Shown here: piece by piece, positions 16,961-25,798 of the stretch
Position numbering within the stretch: position 1 is the first letter of the stretch
How the letters are laid out: the number at the start of each line of letters is the position of its first letter
Source: JAAYYM01 sp964483155
GTDB taxonomy: Bacteria; Bacillota; Clostridia; Lachnospirales; Lachnospiraceae
Assembly: GCA_964483155.1 (NCBI GenBank)
Contig: CAZAAC010000002.1
Span: forward strand, 1 to 64,000
DNA length: 64,000 nucleotides
Direction: 5' to 3'
Program-made: the position numbers and the translations under genes
The notes under the pieces: model-generated
Database searches by the model: none
What the model saw: the letters and a program-made list of their open reading frames with translations, nothing else
Told to the model about the DNA's origin: nothing

Positions 16961-17896
16961 TTACTCCTTGCTTTTCCATTTTTGAAACCTCTTACTGCCT
17001 GGTTTTATTTCTTCAATCACAATTGCGCCTAATATTAGTATGCATCCAAAAACCATCTTACCATCTACAATTTCCTTTAGAAAAATAACGGAACCTATGA
17101 TTCCAAACACTGCCTCTGTAGACATAATCAGAGATGCCGTTGAAGGCCGTAAGTACTTTTGACAGACATTTTGTAATAGAAACGCAATCATGGTACTTGC
17201 CAGTCCCAGATAAAACAGCCCTGCTATTGCGGCTTGATTGAACACTGTGATGGGAAATCCTCCCTCTAATATTGGTGCAAATATCCATGATAATATCGAA
17301 GCAAATGCAATCTGCACGATTGTCAGTAGAATTGGATCCTGTACCTCTGTATATTTGTCAATATAGACAATCTGTAATGTGAAAAATAGACCACATCCTA
17401 ATGTCAGTAAATCTCCAATATTAATACCAAGTCCACCCGCACTAAGCATATTTGCCCCAGATATATCTCCGCCAATTGTCAAAAGACCTACACCGATAAT
17501 CGCTACAAATGCTGCTACCACACAGTATCGATCTGGCTTTTTTCGATTGAATATCCAGTGCAGGAAGGGAACCAGAATCACATATATCGTTGTTAAAAAT
17601 GCATTCTTTCCTGCTGTTGTATAAACACAACCAATTGTCTGTAATAAATAAGCTGTAAATAAGAAGATACCAATCCAGGCTCCATTTAAAATTGTAGTTT
17701 TATTAATATTCTTTAATCTTTTCCTAAATATAATAATAAGGGCAACCGTAGCTATTGTAAAACGAAACGCCAACATATATGTTGGCGGCACATACTCTAA
17801 TGAATTCTTCACAACTGTGAATCCCAGCCCCCAGATTGCTGCTGCACAAAATAGGCCAATTCCCGATAATATACCAGACTTTCTGCTCTTTTTCAT
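16961..17896 (-). CDS. DMT superfamily (EamA) transporter
   Basis: A 311-residue inner-membrane protein with about ten membrane segments in two EamA repeats, typical of drug/metabolite transporters and amino-acid exporters. Recognisable parts are the opening segment GLFCAAAIWGLGFTVVKN, the loop VPPTYMLAFRF, and the second-repeat STASLIMSTEAVFGIIGSVI. GGAGAG lies upstream of the ATG at 17894-17896. It is the first gene of the aro-efp operon, and its stop codon overlaps the ribosome binding site of yqeG. The substrate cannot be told; export of an aromatic compound would fit the operon but is only a guess. Confidence 0.85.
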   Translation of the reverse strand: MKKSRKSGILSGIGLFCAAAIWGLGFTVVKNSLEYVPPTYMLAFRFTIATVALIIIFRKRLKNINKTTILNGAWIGIFLFTAYLLQTIGCVYTTAGKNAFLTTIYVILVPFLHWIFNRKKPDRYCVVAAFVAIIGVGLLTIGGDISGANMLSAGGLGINIGDLLTLGCGLFFTLQIVYIDKYTEVQDPILLTIVQIAFASILSWIFAPILEGGFPITVFNQAAIAGLFYLGLASTMIAFLLQNVCQKYLRPSTASLIMSTEAVFGIIGSVIFLKEIVDGKMVFGCILILGAIVIEEIKPGSKRFQKWKSKE

Positions 17897-17950
17897 TGTA
17901 TTATACTCTCCTACTATATATTATCAAATCCGGTTAGAACTGTAAACATT

Positions 17951-17975
17951 AAAAAAACCGAGCATAAATGCTCGG
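17951..17975 (-). terminator. Terminator after the 146-aa gene
   Basis: CCGAGCAT (17958-17965) pairs with ATGCTCGG (17968-17975); seven A residues at 17951-17957 give the U tract on the minus strand. It isolates the small gene upstream from the aro operon. Confidence 0.85.
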
Positions 17976-17991
17976 CATTAATCTATTGCTT

Positions 17992-18432
17992 TTACTGAAA
18001 TACCGCTTCTGGGAATTTCTGAAAAACCAGACCATCTTCGTCATTTACGACTGTAGAATCACTGCTTCCTACAAAATATTGATATTGCTCCAGTACGGAG
18101 TCCTTTTTCATGTCAGAGATTGCTTTCTCCACATCTAATCCTGCCAGACTGCTGTTTTGTCCAACCAAATTCAATTCTTCATTTTGATTGAAGTTCAAGG
18201 AAATATCCTGCAAATCTGTTGCAGAACTTCTCTTTTCTAAAACAGACTCCTGCCTTGGTGAAAGTGTGGTTGTTTCATCCTCCGCAGACTGTTTGGTCTG
18301 TGGAGCCTGCACAGTATCCTCAACCTGCTGTGGTATTTGTGATGACTCTTCCACTGTAGGGATTTTACTTAATGCATTATATTGGTTAAAGTTTTGGAAT
18401 AAATCATATTGACTCAATCCGCTAATTGCCAT
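17992..18432 (-). CDS. Hypothetical low-complexity protein (146 aa)
   Basis: Unrecognised. From the ATG at 18430-18432 (AAAGGA 10 bases upstream) it starts MAISGLSQYDLFQNFNQYN. The middle is a Gln/Ser/Thr/Glu-rich disordered stretch (QVEDTVQAPQTKQSAEDETT), and a more ordered C-terminus contains SISDMKK-like and EQYQYFVGSSDSTVVNDEDG segments. There is no signal peptide, membrane segment or cysteine. It is monocistronic with its own terminator. A GTG 9 bases further upstream lies too close to the ribosome binding site to be the start. The C-terminal FVGSSDS...DGLVF pattern may recur in other Lachnospiraceae proteins, but I cannot name a family. Confidence 0.6.
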   Translation of the reverse strand: MAISGLSQYDLFQNFNQYNALSKIPTVEESSQIPQQVEDTVQAPQTKQSAEDETTTLSPRQESVLEKRSSATDLQDISLNFNQNEELNLVGQNSSLAGLDVEKAISDMKKDSVLEQYQYFVGSSDSTVVNDEDGLVFQKFPEAVFQ

Positions 18433-18573
18433 ATGATACACATCCTTTTCATCGATTTACATAATGTGTTTACAACTAAAAGTATACTACACTTCCATTA
18501 TGTTTGCAATGAATTTATCGGCATTTTTCCTATATTTCATTAGTTTTTACATGTATCTTTTCATTTTTAGTAT

Positions 18574-19317
18574 TTATAAGATACCTGCCGAATATAATAA
18601 TTCCTTTGTGTATTTATGCTTAGGGCTAAAGTATACTTCATCAATCTCTCCCTGCTCTACAATTTCCCCCTTTGTCATGACCATTACGCGGCTACACATC
18701 TGGTATACTACTTTTAAATCATGAGAAATAAATAATATGGCAATACCAAGGTCTTTATTGATTTGCAATAACAAATCAATAATCTGCGACTGCACAGTCA
18801 CATCGAGTGCAGATACTGGTTCGTCTGCAATAATTAATTGTGGATTCAGTATAAGGGACAAGGCAATACATACCCGTTGGCGTTGTCCGCCAGATAATTC
18901 ACTTGGATATCGTGCAGCAAACTTCTCATCTAATCCCACACGCTGAAGTCTTCGAATTACCTTGGCCTTTCGCTCATCATCAGTCATACCACCTCTGATA
19001 CGAAGGGGTTCTTCTATGATCCAGCCAACTTTTTTTGCGGGATTCAGCGAACCATAGGATTCCTGAAATATCATTTGGGGCTGCTTAGAATAATGTACGA
19101 TACTTCCTTCTGTATCCTTGACCATGCCAAGAATCGACTTGCCCAGTGTAGATTTCCCACTGCCACTCTCCCCGACCAGTCCAATGATCTCTCCACGCGC
19201 CATCGAAAAAGTGATATCCTGCAAAATCTGTCTTCTTGATTTTGTATGTGCGAATAATGATTCTTTATCTTTAAAATAAGCATTTAAATGATTGACCTCT
19301 AATACCCTATCTGCCAT
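18574..19317 (-). CDS. Peptide/nickel-type ABC importer, second ATP-binding subunit (DppF-like)
   Basis: One of two ATPases energising the importer encoded at 18574-23461. The 247-residue protein has Walker A GESGSGKST, the Q-loop MIFQESYGSLNP, signature LSGGQRQR, Walker B LIIADEPVSALD and the switch histidine in ISHDLK. It is shorter than typical OppF/DppF because the C-terminal oligopeptide extension stops early (YFSPKHKYTKELLYSAGIL). It is the last gene of the five-gene operon, 10 bases after the DppD-like ATPase. Confidence 0.92.
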   Translation of the reverse strand: MADRVLEVNHLNAYFKDKESLFAHTKSRRQILQDITFSMARGEIIGLVGESGSGKSTLGKSILGMVKDTEGSIVHYSKQPQMIFQESYGSLNPAKKVGWIIEEPLRIRGGMTDDERKAKVIRRLQRVGLDEKFAARYPSELSGGQRQRVCIALSLILNPQLIIADEPVSALDVTVQSQIIDLLLQINKDLGIAILFISHDLKVVYQMCSRVMVMTKGEIVEQGEIDEVYFSPKHKYTKELLYSAGIL

Positions 19318-19327
19318 ATCATACCCT

Positions 19328-20122
19328 CTATTCTTTGCTCTTTCTTATGATTTTCGGAATTGCCGCAATCAGCTTCTGTGTATATTCTTCTTGCGGGTGA
19401 TAAAATATCATTTCTGCATCTCCCTGCTCCACAATATTGCCCTGGTACATGACAATAACTCGACTGCAAATTTGCTTGACCAGACTTAAATCATGTGAAA
19501 TAAACAAAATTGCTGTTTTATTTTTTTTATTCACCTTTTTCAACAGTTCTATGATTTGTGCCTGAACAGTCACATCCAATGCTGTCGTTATTTCATCGGC
19601 AATGATTAGTTTCGGATTACAGATTAAGGCCGCGGCTATCATGACGCGCTGCCGCATGCCGCCAGACAATTCATATGGATATTTATGATATAGTTTCTCT
19701 GGTTCATCAAGTTCTACTTCTGCAAGTGCCTTAATTGTTTTCTCATAACGTTCTTCTTTACTGAAATCTTTATGTATCCTAAGACTTTCTTCTACCTGCC
19801 ATCCTATTTTCTTTACTGGATTAAGTGATGTCATCGGTTCCTGAAATACCATGCTGATTTCATTCCCCTGTATGCTCCTGAGCTTTGCCCTCTCACAATT
19901 AAGCAAATCCGTCTCTTCGAAGATTATTTTTCCTCTTTTCTGCATATCATGACGCGACAAAAGACCTGCTATTGCAAGTGCCGTCATGGTTTTGCCTGAA
20001 CCGGATTCTCCTACAATACCAACAATATCACCGGCATCCATGTGCATATCAAAATCAAAGACAACTGTCTCTGGAATCAGGTGATCATGAAATTCTATAT
20101 TTAGGTCTATTACATCTAGCAT
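19328..20122 (-). CDS. Peptide/nickel-type ABC importer, first ATP-binding subunit (DppD-like)
   Basis: Cytoplasmic ATPase paired with the subunit encoded downstream. The 264-residue protein has Walker A GESGSGKTM, Q-loop VFQEPMTSLNPVKK, signature LSGGMRQR, Walker B LIIADEITTALD and ISHDLSLV. The second ATPase differs in having SALD after the Walker B glutamate, as is normal for the heterodimer. Note that residues after the Walker B aspartate are E-I-T-T, common in NikD/DppD. It lies 19 bases after the DppC-like permease. Confidence 0.93.
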   Translation of the reverse strand: MLDVIDLNIEFHDHLIPETVVFDFDMHMDAGDIVGIVGESGSGKTMTALAIAGLLSRHDMQKRGKIIFEETDLLNCERAKLRSIQGNEISMVFQEPMTSLNPVKKIGWQVEESLRIHKDFSKEERYEKTIKALAEVELDEPEKLYHKYPYELSGGMRQRVMIAAALICNPKLIIADEITTALDVTVQAQIIELLKKVNKKNKTAILFISHDLSLVKQICSRVIVMYQGNIVEQGDAEMIFYHPQEEYTQKLIAAIPKIIRKSKE

Positions 20123-20141
20123 AATATTGCCTTTCTTCTGT

Positions 20142-20939
20142 TCACTTGCGTTTTATACCTTCACTAAGTAATGCAAATCCCAAAATCATCAGCACAATTG
20201 TCAGTCCCGAAAAAAATGCATACCAGGGTGCCCTGAAAAGATATGATTGTGCTTCTGAAAGCATTCTTCCCAGACTTGGATCTGGTGGCTGCACGCCTAT
20301 GCCGAGAAAACTCATACTGGCTTCTGCGAGTACCGCATTATTAAACCCAATAATAATAGAGGATACTATAACGGGCCATGCATTTGGCAGAATGTGCACA
20401 AACATAATACGGAGATCACCAGCACCCATCAGTTTTGCATTCTGCACATAGTCCAAATTTCTGTAGTGCATGAATTCACCTCTTACGATACGGGCAAAAC
20501 TGGGAATAAATACAATACCAAGCGCTATAATCACATGATACTTTCCGCTTCCCAGAATACTGATAAAAACGAGCGCAACTAAAATACTCGGAAATGCTAA
20601 TACAGAATCATTAAATCGCATAAGTACCTCATCCAGCCATCCTCCATAATAACCTGTGATGGCGCCAATTATCGTGCCTATGCCGACACCAATCAGTACT
20701 GTACATAGTGCGATAAATAGTGTCGTCCCTGAGCCCTTTAAGATACGGCTGAAGATATCACGGCCAAAGTTATCACAGCCCATCAAATGGTGTAATGAGA
20801 TACCGGCAAACTTATCTGCCGCACTCATGGCTTCCGCATCATATGGTGTATAAAAAATGCCTAAAAAAACAAGAAGTAAAACTACTCCGGTAATGACAAA
20901 TCCAATATAAAAATTGAAATCTTTATTCCATCTTTGCAT
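20142..20939 (-). CDS. Peptide/nickel-type ABC importer permease (DppC-like)
   Basis: A 265-residue membrane protein with six segments and the binding-protein-dependent transport signature region (ILPNAWPVIVSSIIIGFNNAVL). The N-terminus HHLMGCDNFGRDIFSRIL is the DppC/NikC hallmark (usual HPLGTDxLGRDxxSRxxxG). It forms the channel together with the DppB-like permease, whose stop codon lies 1 base upstream of this start. The cysteine in MGCDNFGRD replaces the common threonine and is found in NikC-like and clostridial homologues. Confidence 0.93.
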   Translation of the reverse strand: MQRWNKDFNFYIGFVITGVVLLLVFLGIFYTPYDAEAMSAADKFAGISLHHLMGCDNFGRDIFSRILKGSGTTLFIALCTVLIGVGIGTIIGAITGYYGGWLDEVLMRFNDSVLAFPSILVALVFISILGSGKYHVIIALGIVFIPSFARIVRGEFMHYRNLDYVQNAKLMGAGDLRIMFVHILPNAWPVIVSSIIIGFNNAVLAEASMSFLGIGVQPPDPSLGRMLSEAQSYLFRAPWYAFFSGLTIVLMILGFALLSEGIKRK

Positions 20940-20940
20940 T

Positions 20941-21882
20941 TTACTGTCCTCTCACTCTTGGGTCCAAAATCCTATATACGATATCCACAATAAAATTAAT
21001 CATAATCACAATAAATGCAATACAGACTATAATTGCCTGTACGACTGGATAATCCCTATTAGAAATAGAGGTAATCAAAAGACGGCCCAATCCTGGAATT
21101 GAAAATACCTGTTCAATAATGATACTCCCTGCCACAATATCTGCTAATGTCATTCCCAGGAAGGTGACCACTGGAATCATGGCATTCTTAAGCACATGAT
21201 GGTATAATACGCCATTGGTACGATTGCCCCTGCTATATGCCGTTCTCACATAATCGAGCTTTGTCTGTTCCAAAATGATGTCCTTTAAAAGTTTCGTTGT
21301 CATCGCTGCCTTCGGTAATGCAATGGCAATCGCTGGGAATATCAAATATCCGATAAACCTTATAACACTCATTTCATAAGAAATATATCCACCTGGTATA
21401 AACCAGCGTAAAACAAGTCCAAAAAAATAAGTGAAAAGTATGCCGATAAAAAATGGCGGTATCGACATCGTTATCTGATTTACTGCATTTAATACTTTCG
21501 ATAGTTTCCTATCCTTATGTTTTGCCGTATAAATACCAAAAGGAATTGCTATCACAACAATCATAACAAAAGCAAGAAAAGTCAATGTGAGTGTGATTGG
21601 CAGCTTGCCTGAGAGCATACTTCCAACCGTCATGTTATAGCTGTAAGAAGTACCCATATCTCCAATCATAAAATCTTTCAGCCACACCGCATACCGAAAC
21701 AACATCGGTCGGTCAAGTCCCATCTGCTCACGCAATGCAGTTAGTTTTTCTGGTGTTGCCTGTGTCCCTAGCATTTTAACAGCAGGATCTCCTGGTATAA
21801 TTTGAAATGCTAAAAAGGCGAGAAATGAAACAAGTAGTAAAGTCAGTAATAGTATACCAATCTTTTTTACCACATATCTCAT
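20941..21882 (-). CDS. Peptide/nickel-type ABC importer permease (DppB-like)
   Basis: A 313-residue permease with six membrane segments. The N-terminus LLVSFLAFLAFQIIPGDPA and the block LTALREQMGLDRPMLFRYAVW are typical for DppB/OppB, and the EAA-like loop is RTAYSRGNRTNGVLYHHVLKNA. It follows the binding-protein gene by 70 bases and is nearly contiguous with the DppC-like gene. Substrate is not set by the permease sequence. Confidence 0.93.
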   Translation of the reverse strand: MRYVVKKIGILLLTLLLVSFLAFLAFQIIPGDPAVKMLGTQATPEKLTALREQMGLDRPMLFRYAVWLKDFMIGDMGTSYSYNMTVGSMLSGKLPITLTLTFLAFVMIVVIAIPFGIYTAKHKDRKLSKVLNAVNQITMSIPPFFIGILFTYFFGLVLRWFIPGGYISYEMSVIRFIGYLIFPAIAIALPKAAMTTKLLKDIILEQTKLDYVRTAYSRGNRTNGVLYHHVLKNAMIPVVTFLGMTLADIVAGSIIIEQVFSIPGLGRLLITSISNRDYPVVQAIIVCIAFIVIMINFIVDIVYRILDPRVRGQ

Positions 21883-21952
21883 GTTCTCACCTCCACTGTT
21901 GTCATTTCTCTATTTCAAATGTCTCTGCTCTTTCATCCTAAATTAAATTTTC

Positions 21953-23461
21953 TCATTTAACCTCACGTATCCGACTTATATCCTGAACATATAAAGGATA
22001 AAACTCATATCCTTCAAATTTATTGTTTAATGCTACAAATTGTACCATATCCTGAATATAAACAGCCGCCGCATCTTTTGCAAGTATTTCTTCCATCTGC
22101 TTATAAATTTCGATTTGCTCTTCTTCGTTGGTCGTCACAATTACACGATCAAATAACGTATCATACTCTTCATTTGCAAAATTAGTAAAATTATTATCTG
22201 CATCAGATACATAACGATCCAATAATGCTCTTGCCGTCAGTTCAGCTGCATCTACACCGATGATAGTTGATTGATAATTCCGATTGGCATACACGTCTGA
22301 TAACCAGCTACTCCATTCGACTAATTCAATCGTTGCATCAATATTGATTGTCTTTAATTGTTCTACTAAAACCTGCGCTGTATCAATATGAGGCTGATAA
22401 TTACTCGGTACCGTAATCGTCATGGAAAATCCGTCCTCGTAGCCTGCTTCCTTCATCAATGCTTTGGCTTTATCAATGTCCTGATTATAAACATCCTTTA
22501 GTTCCTCTATATAGTACTTTTCAAATGCCGGGAACATTGCGCTTCCTATTTCTGTTCCTTTTCCATCAAATGTCAAATCAAATATTTCCTGCTGATTAAC
22601 CGCATAGCACATCGCCTGACGTACTCTGCTATCATCAAATGGCTTTGCTGCATTATTTAGATATAGTGCCTGTACCAGATTCATAGTACCCTCATAAATA
22701 TGAAAGCTGTCGCCTAGTTCATCTACCTGTGCTGAGGTAAGTCTGGCGTACATATCTATGGAGCCACCTTTTAAGTCCATGACTATCGTATCTGCATTGG
22801 CACAAACTTTAAAAATAACGTTCTCAATACTGGCCGGCTCTCCCCAATATTCATCAAATCTTTTCACCACGAAATTCTCCTGCGGTGATCTTGATACGTA
22901 CATATATGGTCCTGTTCCAATCGGATTTGTATCTGGATTCTCATTATCCGCTGGGATAATAGCAGTCATCATATATGCCATAAAATCCGTGTTCTCTTCT
23001 GATAGTACGATTTCTACCGTTTTATCGTCAATACAATTAACTGCTGTAATCGCAGCATATGCCTCGACAAGAGGCTCTCCGGCGGAAGTGTCGGCACATT
23101 TCTCTATACTATACTTTATGTCCTCGACTGTAACGAGATTTCCGTTGTGAAACTTGATACCCTCTCTCAGTGTAAATGTGTAGGTTTTTCCATCTTCTGA
23201 TACTGCATATTCACTGGCTACAGCTGGGACTAAACTACCATCTAAATCAGGCTTAACAAGGCCTTCATAAATATTAAATAATACTTCCTTAGTTCCTGCC
23301 GCAACTGCTACATGTGGGTCAAGACTATCTTCTAGATCCTGTGGTATACCAACAATAATCTGCGAAGAATCACTTGCCTTATCACCTGAGCAGCCACTCA
23401 GTGCAACAGTTAGTGTCAGCAACACACCTACAGCGAGAATACTTTTAATTCTCTTCTTCAT
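21953..23461 (-). CDS. Extracellular solute-binding lipoprotein, family 5
   Basis: Captures substrate outside the membrane for the ABC importer. I take the ATG at 23459-23461 (502 aa) because GAGGAGAG lies upstream and the protein then begins with a lipoprotein signal, MKKRIKSILAVGVLLTLTVA ending in the lipobox LSGC; longer in-frame extensions have no ribosome binding site. Family 5 features include DSLDPHVA, EGLVKPDLDGSLVPAVA, TFTLREGIKFHNG, PIGTGPY, VRQAMCYAVNQQEI and LMKEAGYEDG. Family members bind peptides, nickel, or sugars; nothing here decides. It is the first gene of the operon, preceded by a hairpin (23482-23500). Confidence 0.93.
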   Translation of the reverse strand: MKKRIKSILAVGVLLTLTVALSGCSGDKASDSSQIIVGIPQDLEDSLDPHVAVAAGTKEVLFNIYEGLVKPDLDGSLVPAVASEYAVSEDGKTYTFTLREGIKFHNGNLVTVEDIKYSIEKCADTSAGEPLVEAYAAITAVNCIDDKTVEIVLSEENTDFMAYMMTAIIPADNENPDTNPIGTGPYMYVSRSPQENFVVKRFDEYWGEPASIENVIFKVCANADTIVMDLKGGSIDMYARLTSAQVDELGDSFHIYEGTMNLVQALYLNNAAKPFDDSRVRQAMCYAVNQQEIFDLTFDGKGTEIGSAMFPAFEKYYIEELKDVYNQDIDKAKALMKEAGYEDGFSMTITVPSNYQPHIDTAQVLVEQLKTINIDATIELVEWSSWLSDVYANRNYQSTIIGVDAAELTARALLDRYVSDADNNFTNFANEEYDTLFDRVIVTTNEEEQIEIYKQMEEILAKDAAAVYIQDMVQFVALNNKFEGYEFYPLYVQDISRIREVK

Positions 23462-23481
23462 GTGTTTACTCTCCTCTTCTT

Positions 23482-23500
23482 GTGGCAGTTTTTCTGCCAC
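23482..23500 (-). promoter_or_regulatory. Hairpin directly before the binding-protein ribosome binding site
   Basis: GTGGCAG (23482-23488) pairs with CTGCCAC (23494-23500) around five T/A bases. It ends about 6 bases before the GAGGAGAG site of the importer operon. There is no U tract, so it is not a terminator; it may shield the 5' end, control translation or bind a protein. Confidence 0.45.
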
Positions 23501-23568
23501 CATTTTGTTTTGATTTATTGTATATGACTTCACGTATAAATGCAAGCACTTTGTTAAATATTTATCAT

Positions 23569-23611
23569 TAAAAAAATAAAAATGGGACTCCTCATTATTG
23601 ATTAGCCCCAC
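23569..23611 (-). terminator. Terminator after nrdR
   Basis: ATGGGACT (23582-23589) pairs with AGCCCCAC (23604-23611), with two G-U pairs on the minus strand, and an A-rich run at 23569-23582 supplies the U tract. It separates nrdR from the importer operon. Confidence 0.7.
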
Positions 23612-23631
23612 TTATATCTCTCATTATTTTA

Positions 23632-24081
23632 TTACTCTAAAACCTTTTTTAGTTCCTCCATAAATGTATTAATATCTTTGAATTCTCTATATACAGAAGC
23701 AAATCTGACATAGGCAACCGCTTCTAAATCCTTTAATTTATTCATAACAAGCTCTCCAATGATTTTACTGGACACTTCTTTTTCTTCCCTACTAAAAATA
23801 TCAGTTTCGACTTCATCCACTAATTGTGTAATTTGTGCAGCTGAAATCGGTCTTTTATGACATGCACGCAATACCCCTGCTTCAATTTTTGAACGATCAT
23901 AAGCTTCTCTGTTATTATCCTTCTTGATAATAATCAAAGGAATCGTCTCTATCTTTTCATAAGTCGTAAATCTCTTGTCACACTCATCACATACACGTCT
24001 ACGTCGTATTGAGTTGTTATCCTCCGCTGGACGGCTGTCAATAACCCTGGTATTTTCGTGACCACAAAACGGACATTTCAT
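23632..24081 (-). CDS. nrdR: Transcriptional repressor NrdR
   Basis: Represses ribonucleotide reductase genes in response to ATP/dATP. The 149-residue protein has an N-terminal zinc ribbon (CPFCGHENTRVIDSR and RVCDECDKRFTTYE) and an ATP-cone domain beginning IIIKKDNNREAYDRSKIEAG. In many Clostridia it lies downstream of the ftsZ region, as here, but the sporulation genes often found between them are missing. It has its own consensus promoter (24143-24171) and terminator. No NrdR box was seen nearby, so autoregulation is not indicated. Confidence 0.97.
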   Translation of the reverse strand: MKCPFCGHENTRVIDSRPAEDNNSIRRRRVCDECDKRFTTYEKIETIPLIIIKKDNNREAYDRSKIEAGVLRACHKRPISAAQITQLVDEVETDIFSREEKEVSSKIIGELVMNKLKDLEAVAYVRFASVYREFKDINTFMEELKKVLE

Positions 24082-24142
24082 GATATCTCCCTCTCATTCT
24101 TCGCTTGTATAGTATTACATTCGAATTTTCTTCAACAAATAA

Positions 24143-24171
24143 ATTATACCCAATATGTTGTATTATGTCAA
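24143..24171 (-). promoter_or_regulatory. nrdR promoter with full consensus
   Basis: Minus-strand TTGACA (24171-24166), 17-base spacer, TATAAT (24148-24143): a perfect sigma-A consensus, about 60 bases upstream of the nrdR start. Confidence 0.85.
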
Positions 24172-24231
24172 CTATCACTTTCAATATCTTCCCTTATTTA
24201 GGGGAAGTTTGCTAAAATCTCCCCTCCCCAT

Positions 24232-24264
24232 AAAAAACCATCCGAAAGCATCGGATGGTTTTTT
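24232..24264 (-). terminator. Terminator after ftsZ
   Basis: AAAAAACCATCCGA (24232-24245) pairs with TCGGATGGTTTTTT (24251-24264) around AAGCA. It lies 16 bases past the ftsZ stop and ends the division cluster. Confidence 0.93.
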
Positions 24265-24280
24265 ATTATAATACGATTTA

Positions 24281-25648
24281 TTAATTTTTCTTTAAAAAAT
24301 CCGGAATTTTAATTGCTTTTGACTCTACTTTACTCTCAATCGGCGCCTGCGGTCTCTGTATTCCCTGAAATTGCGGCATTGGCGTCGGTGTCTGTGTCGG
24401 TGTAGACATTGGGTTGCTCGTCTGGTATGGCATTCCCTGTGGCATCATTGGCTGCTGTCCACTCATTGGCATTTGATTATTACCACCGTTATTTGGCATA
24501 GCTTGCTGCTGCATACCCATGTTTCTCTGTTGCATAGGTTCTTGCTGCTGCGTCCCTTGCATTGGCATTTGATTATTCTGTGGCGCAGGTTGTTGTTGTA
24601 TCCCAAATCCACGTCCAAGGTTCTGACCTGGTCGCAGTGAATTTCCATAACCTGGTGCATATCTTCCCATCGCCATCTGCGCTGCATTCACAGAAGTCTG
24701 CACATCAAGCCCTGTCGCAATCACTGTAATGGTGCATGCATCTGCCATTCTATCATCATACATAGCGCCAAATATTATATTTGCATTGTCGCCAGATAAA
24801 TCCTGCACAAAACTTACTGCATCATTTGCATCCAACAAAGTAATATCACCGGATACATTTATTATAACATGTGAAGCACCTGAAATCGTTGTTTCAAGAA
24901 GAGGACTGGCAACTGCCTGTTTAACAGCTTCGAGCGCTTTATCATCACCTTTTGCAAACCCAATACCAATATGCGCTACACCTTTATCCTGCATAACTGT
25001 CTGTACATCTGCAAAGTCAAGATTAATCAGTGCAGGAACATTAATCAGGTCAGTAATTCCTTTCACTGCCTGCTGCAATACTTCATCTGCTTTTTTCAAT
25101 GCTTCTGGCATGGTTGTTCTTCTGTCTACAATCTCAAGTAGTTTATCATTAGGAATCACAATTAATGTATCTACATGCTCTTTTAATTTTTCTATACCAG
25201 TTATCGCATTAATCATACGCGTTTTAGCTTCAAATTTAAAAGGTTTTGTAACAACACCAACTGTAAGGATACCCATATCTTTTGCAATCTGCGCAACAAC
25301 AGGCGCTGCACCAGTTCCTGTTCCGCCACCCATACCGCAGGTGACAAAGACCATGTCTGCTCCCTTAAGTGCATTCGTTATTTCTTCAATACTTTCTTCC
25401 GCTGCTTTTTCCCCAATCTCAGGGCGGGCACCAGCACCTAATCCTTTCGTAAGTTTGTCGCCTATTTGTAAAAGTCTCGGAGACTTACATAATTGTAACG
25501 CCTGTTTATCTGTGTTAATTCCTATGAAATCGACCCCACTAATACTCTCGTCTATCATTCTATTTACGGCATTGTTACCTGCTCCACCGACACCTACTAC
25601 AATTATCTTGGCCGCGGATTCGGCATCATTTGTCTTAATTTCCAGCAA
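24281..25648 (-). CDS. ftsZ: Cell division protein FtsZ
   Basis: Tubulin-like GTPase that polymerises into the Z-ring. The 455-residue protein has the GTP-binding motif GGGTGTGAAP (about 107-116), the T7 loop region (LINLDFADVQTVM) and a conserved C-terminal tail (KAIKIPDFLKKN) for SepF/FtsA binding. Between them lies an unusually Gln/Met/Pro-rich linker of roughly 100 residues with repeats such as NNQMPM and QQQ. It is longer than most FtsZ proteins because of that linker. It is the last gene of the cluster and has its own promoter at 25714-25742. ftsA is not in the window. Confidence 0.98.
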   Translation of the reverse strand: MLEIKTNDAESAAKIIVVGVGGAGNNAVNRMIDESISGVDFIGINTDKQALQLCKSPRLLQIGDKLTKGLGAGARPEIGEKAAEESIEEITNALKGADMVFVTCGMGGGTGTGAAPVVAQIAKDMGILTVGVVTKPFKFEAKTRMINAITGIEKLKEHVDTLIVIPNDKLLEIVDRRTTMPEALKKADEVLQQAVKGITDLINVPALINLDFADVQTVMQDKGVAHIGIGFAKGDDKALEAVKQAVASPLLETTISGASHVIINVSGDITLLDANDAVSFVQDLSGDNANIIFGAMYDDRMADACTITVIATGLDVQTSVNAAQMAMGRYAPGYGNSLRPGQNLGRGFGIQQQPAPQNNQMPMQGTQQQEPMQQRNMGMQQQAMPNNGGNNQMPMSGQQPMMPQGMPYQTSNPMSTPTQTPTPMPQFQGIQRPQAPIESKVESKAIKIPDFLKKN

Positions 25649-25713
25649 GGTTTATTCCTCCTTCACATGTTCCTGGTAAACTCACAAAAAAGATGTTTAC
25701 CCACATTTATTCT

Positions 25714-25742
25714 ATCATATAATTTTTTTGCAGAATTATCAA
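25714..25742 (-). promoter_or_regulatory. ftsZ promoter
   Basis: Minus-strand TTGATA (25742-25737), 17-base spacer, TATGAT (25719-25714), about 66 bases before the ftsZ start. It allows ftsZ expression independent of the long division operon. Confidence 0.7.
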
Positions 25743-25798
25743 CCTAATTTTACATATTTCTTATTATTTTTCATTATTTTGCAACAATTTAGTATACT

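Noticed and set aside
24729..25679. 316-codon open frame antisense to ftsZ
   Set aside because: It is a shadow of a strongly coding opposite strand; low-complexity Ser/Ala/Ile/Thr composition typical of such mirrors and no ribosome binding site.
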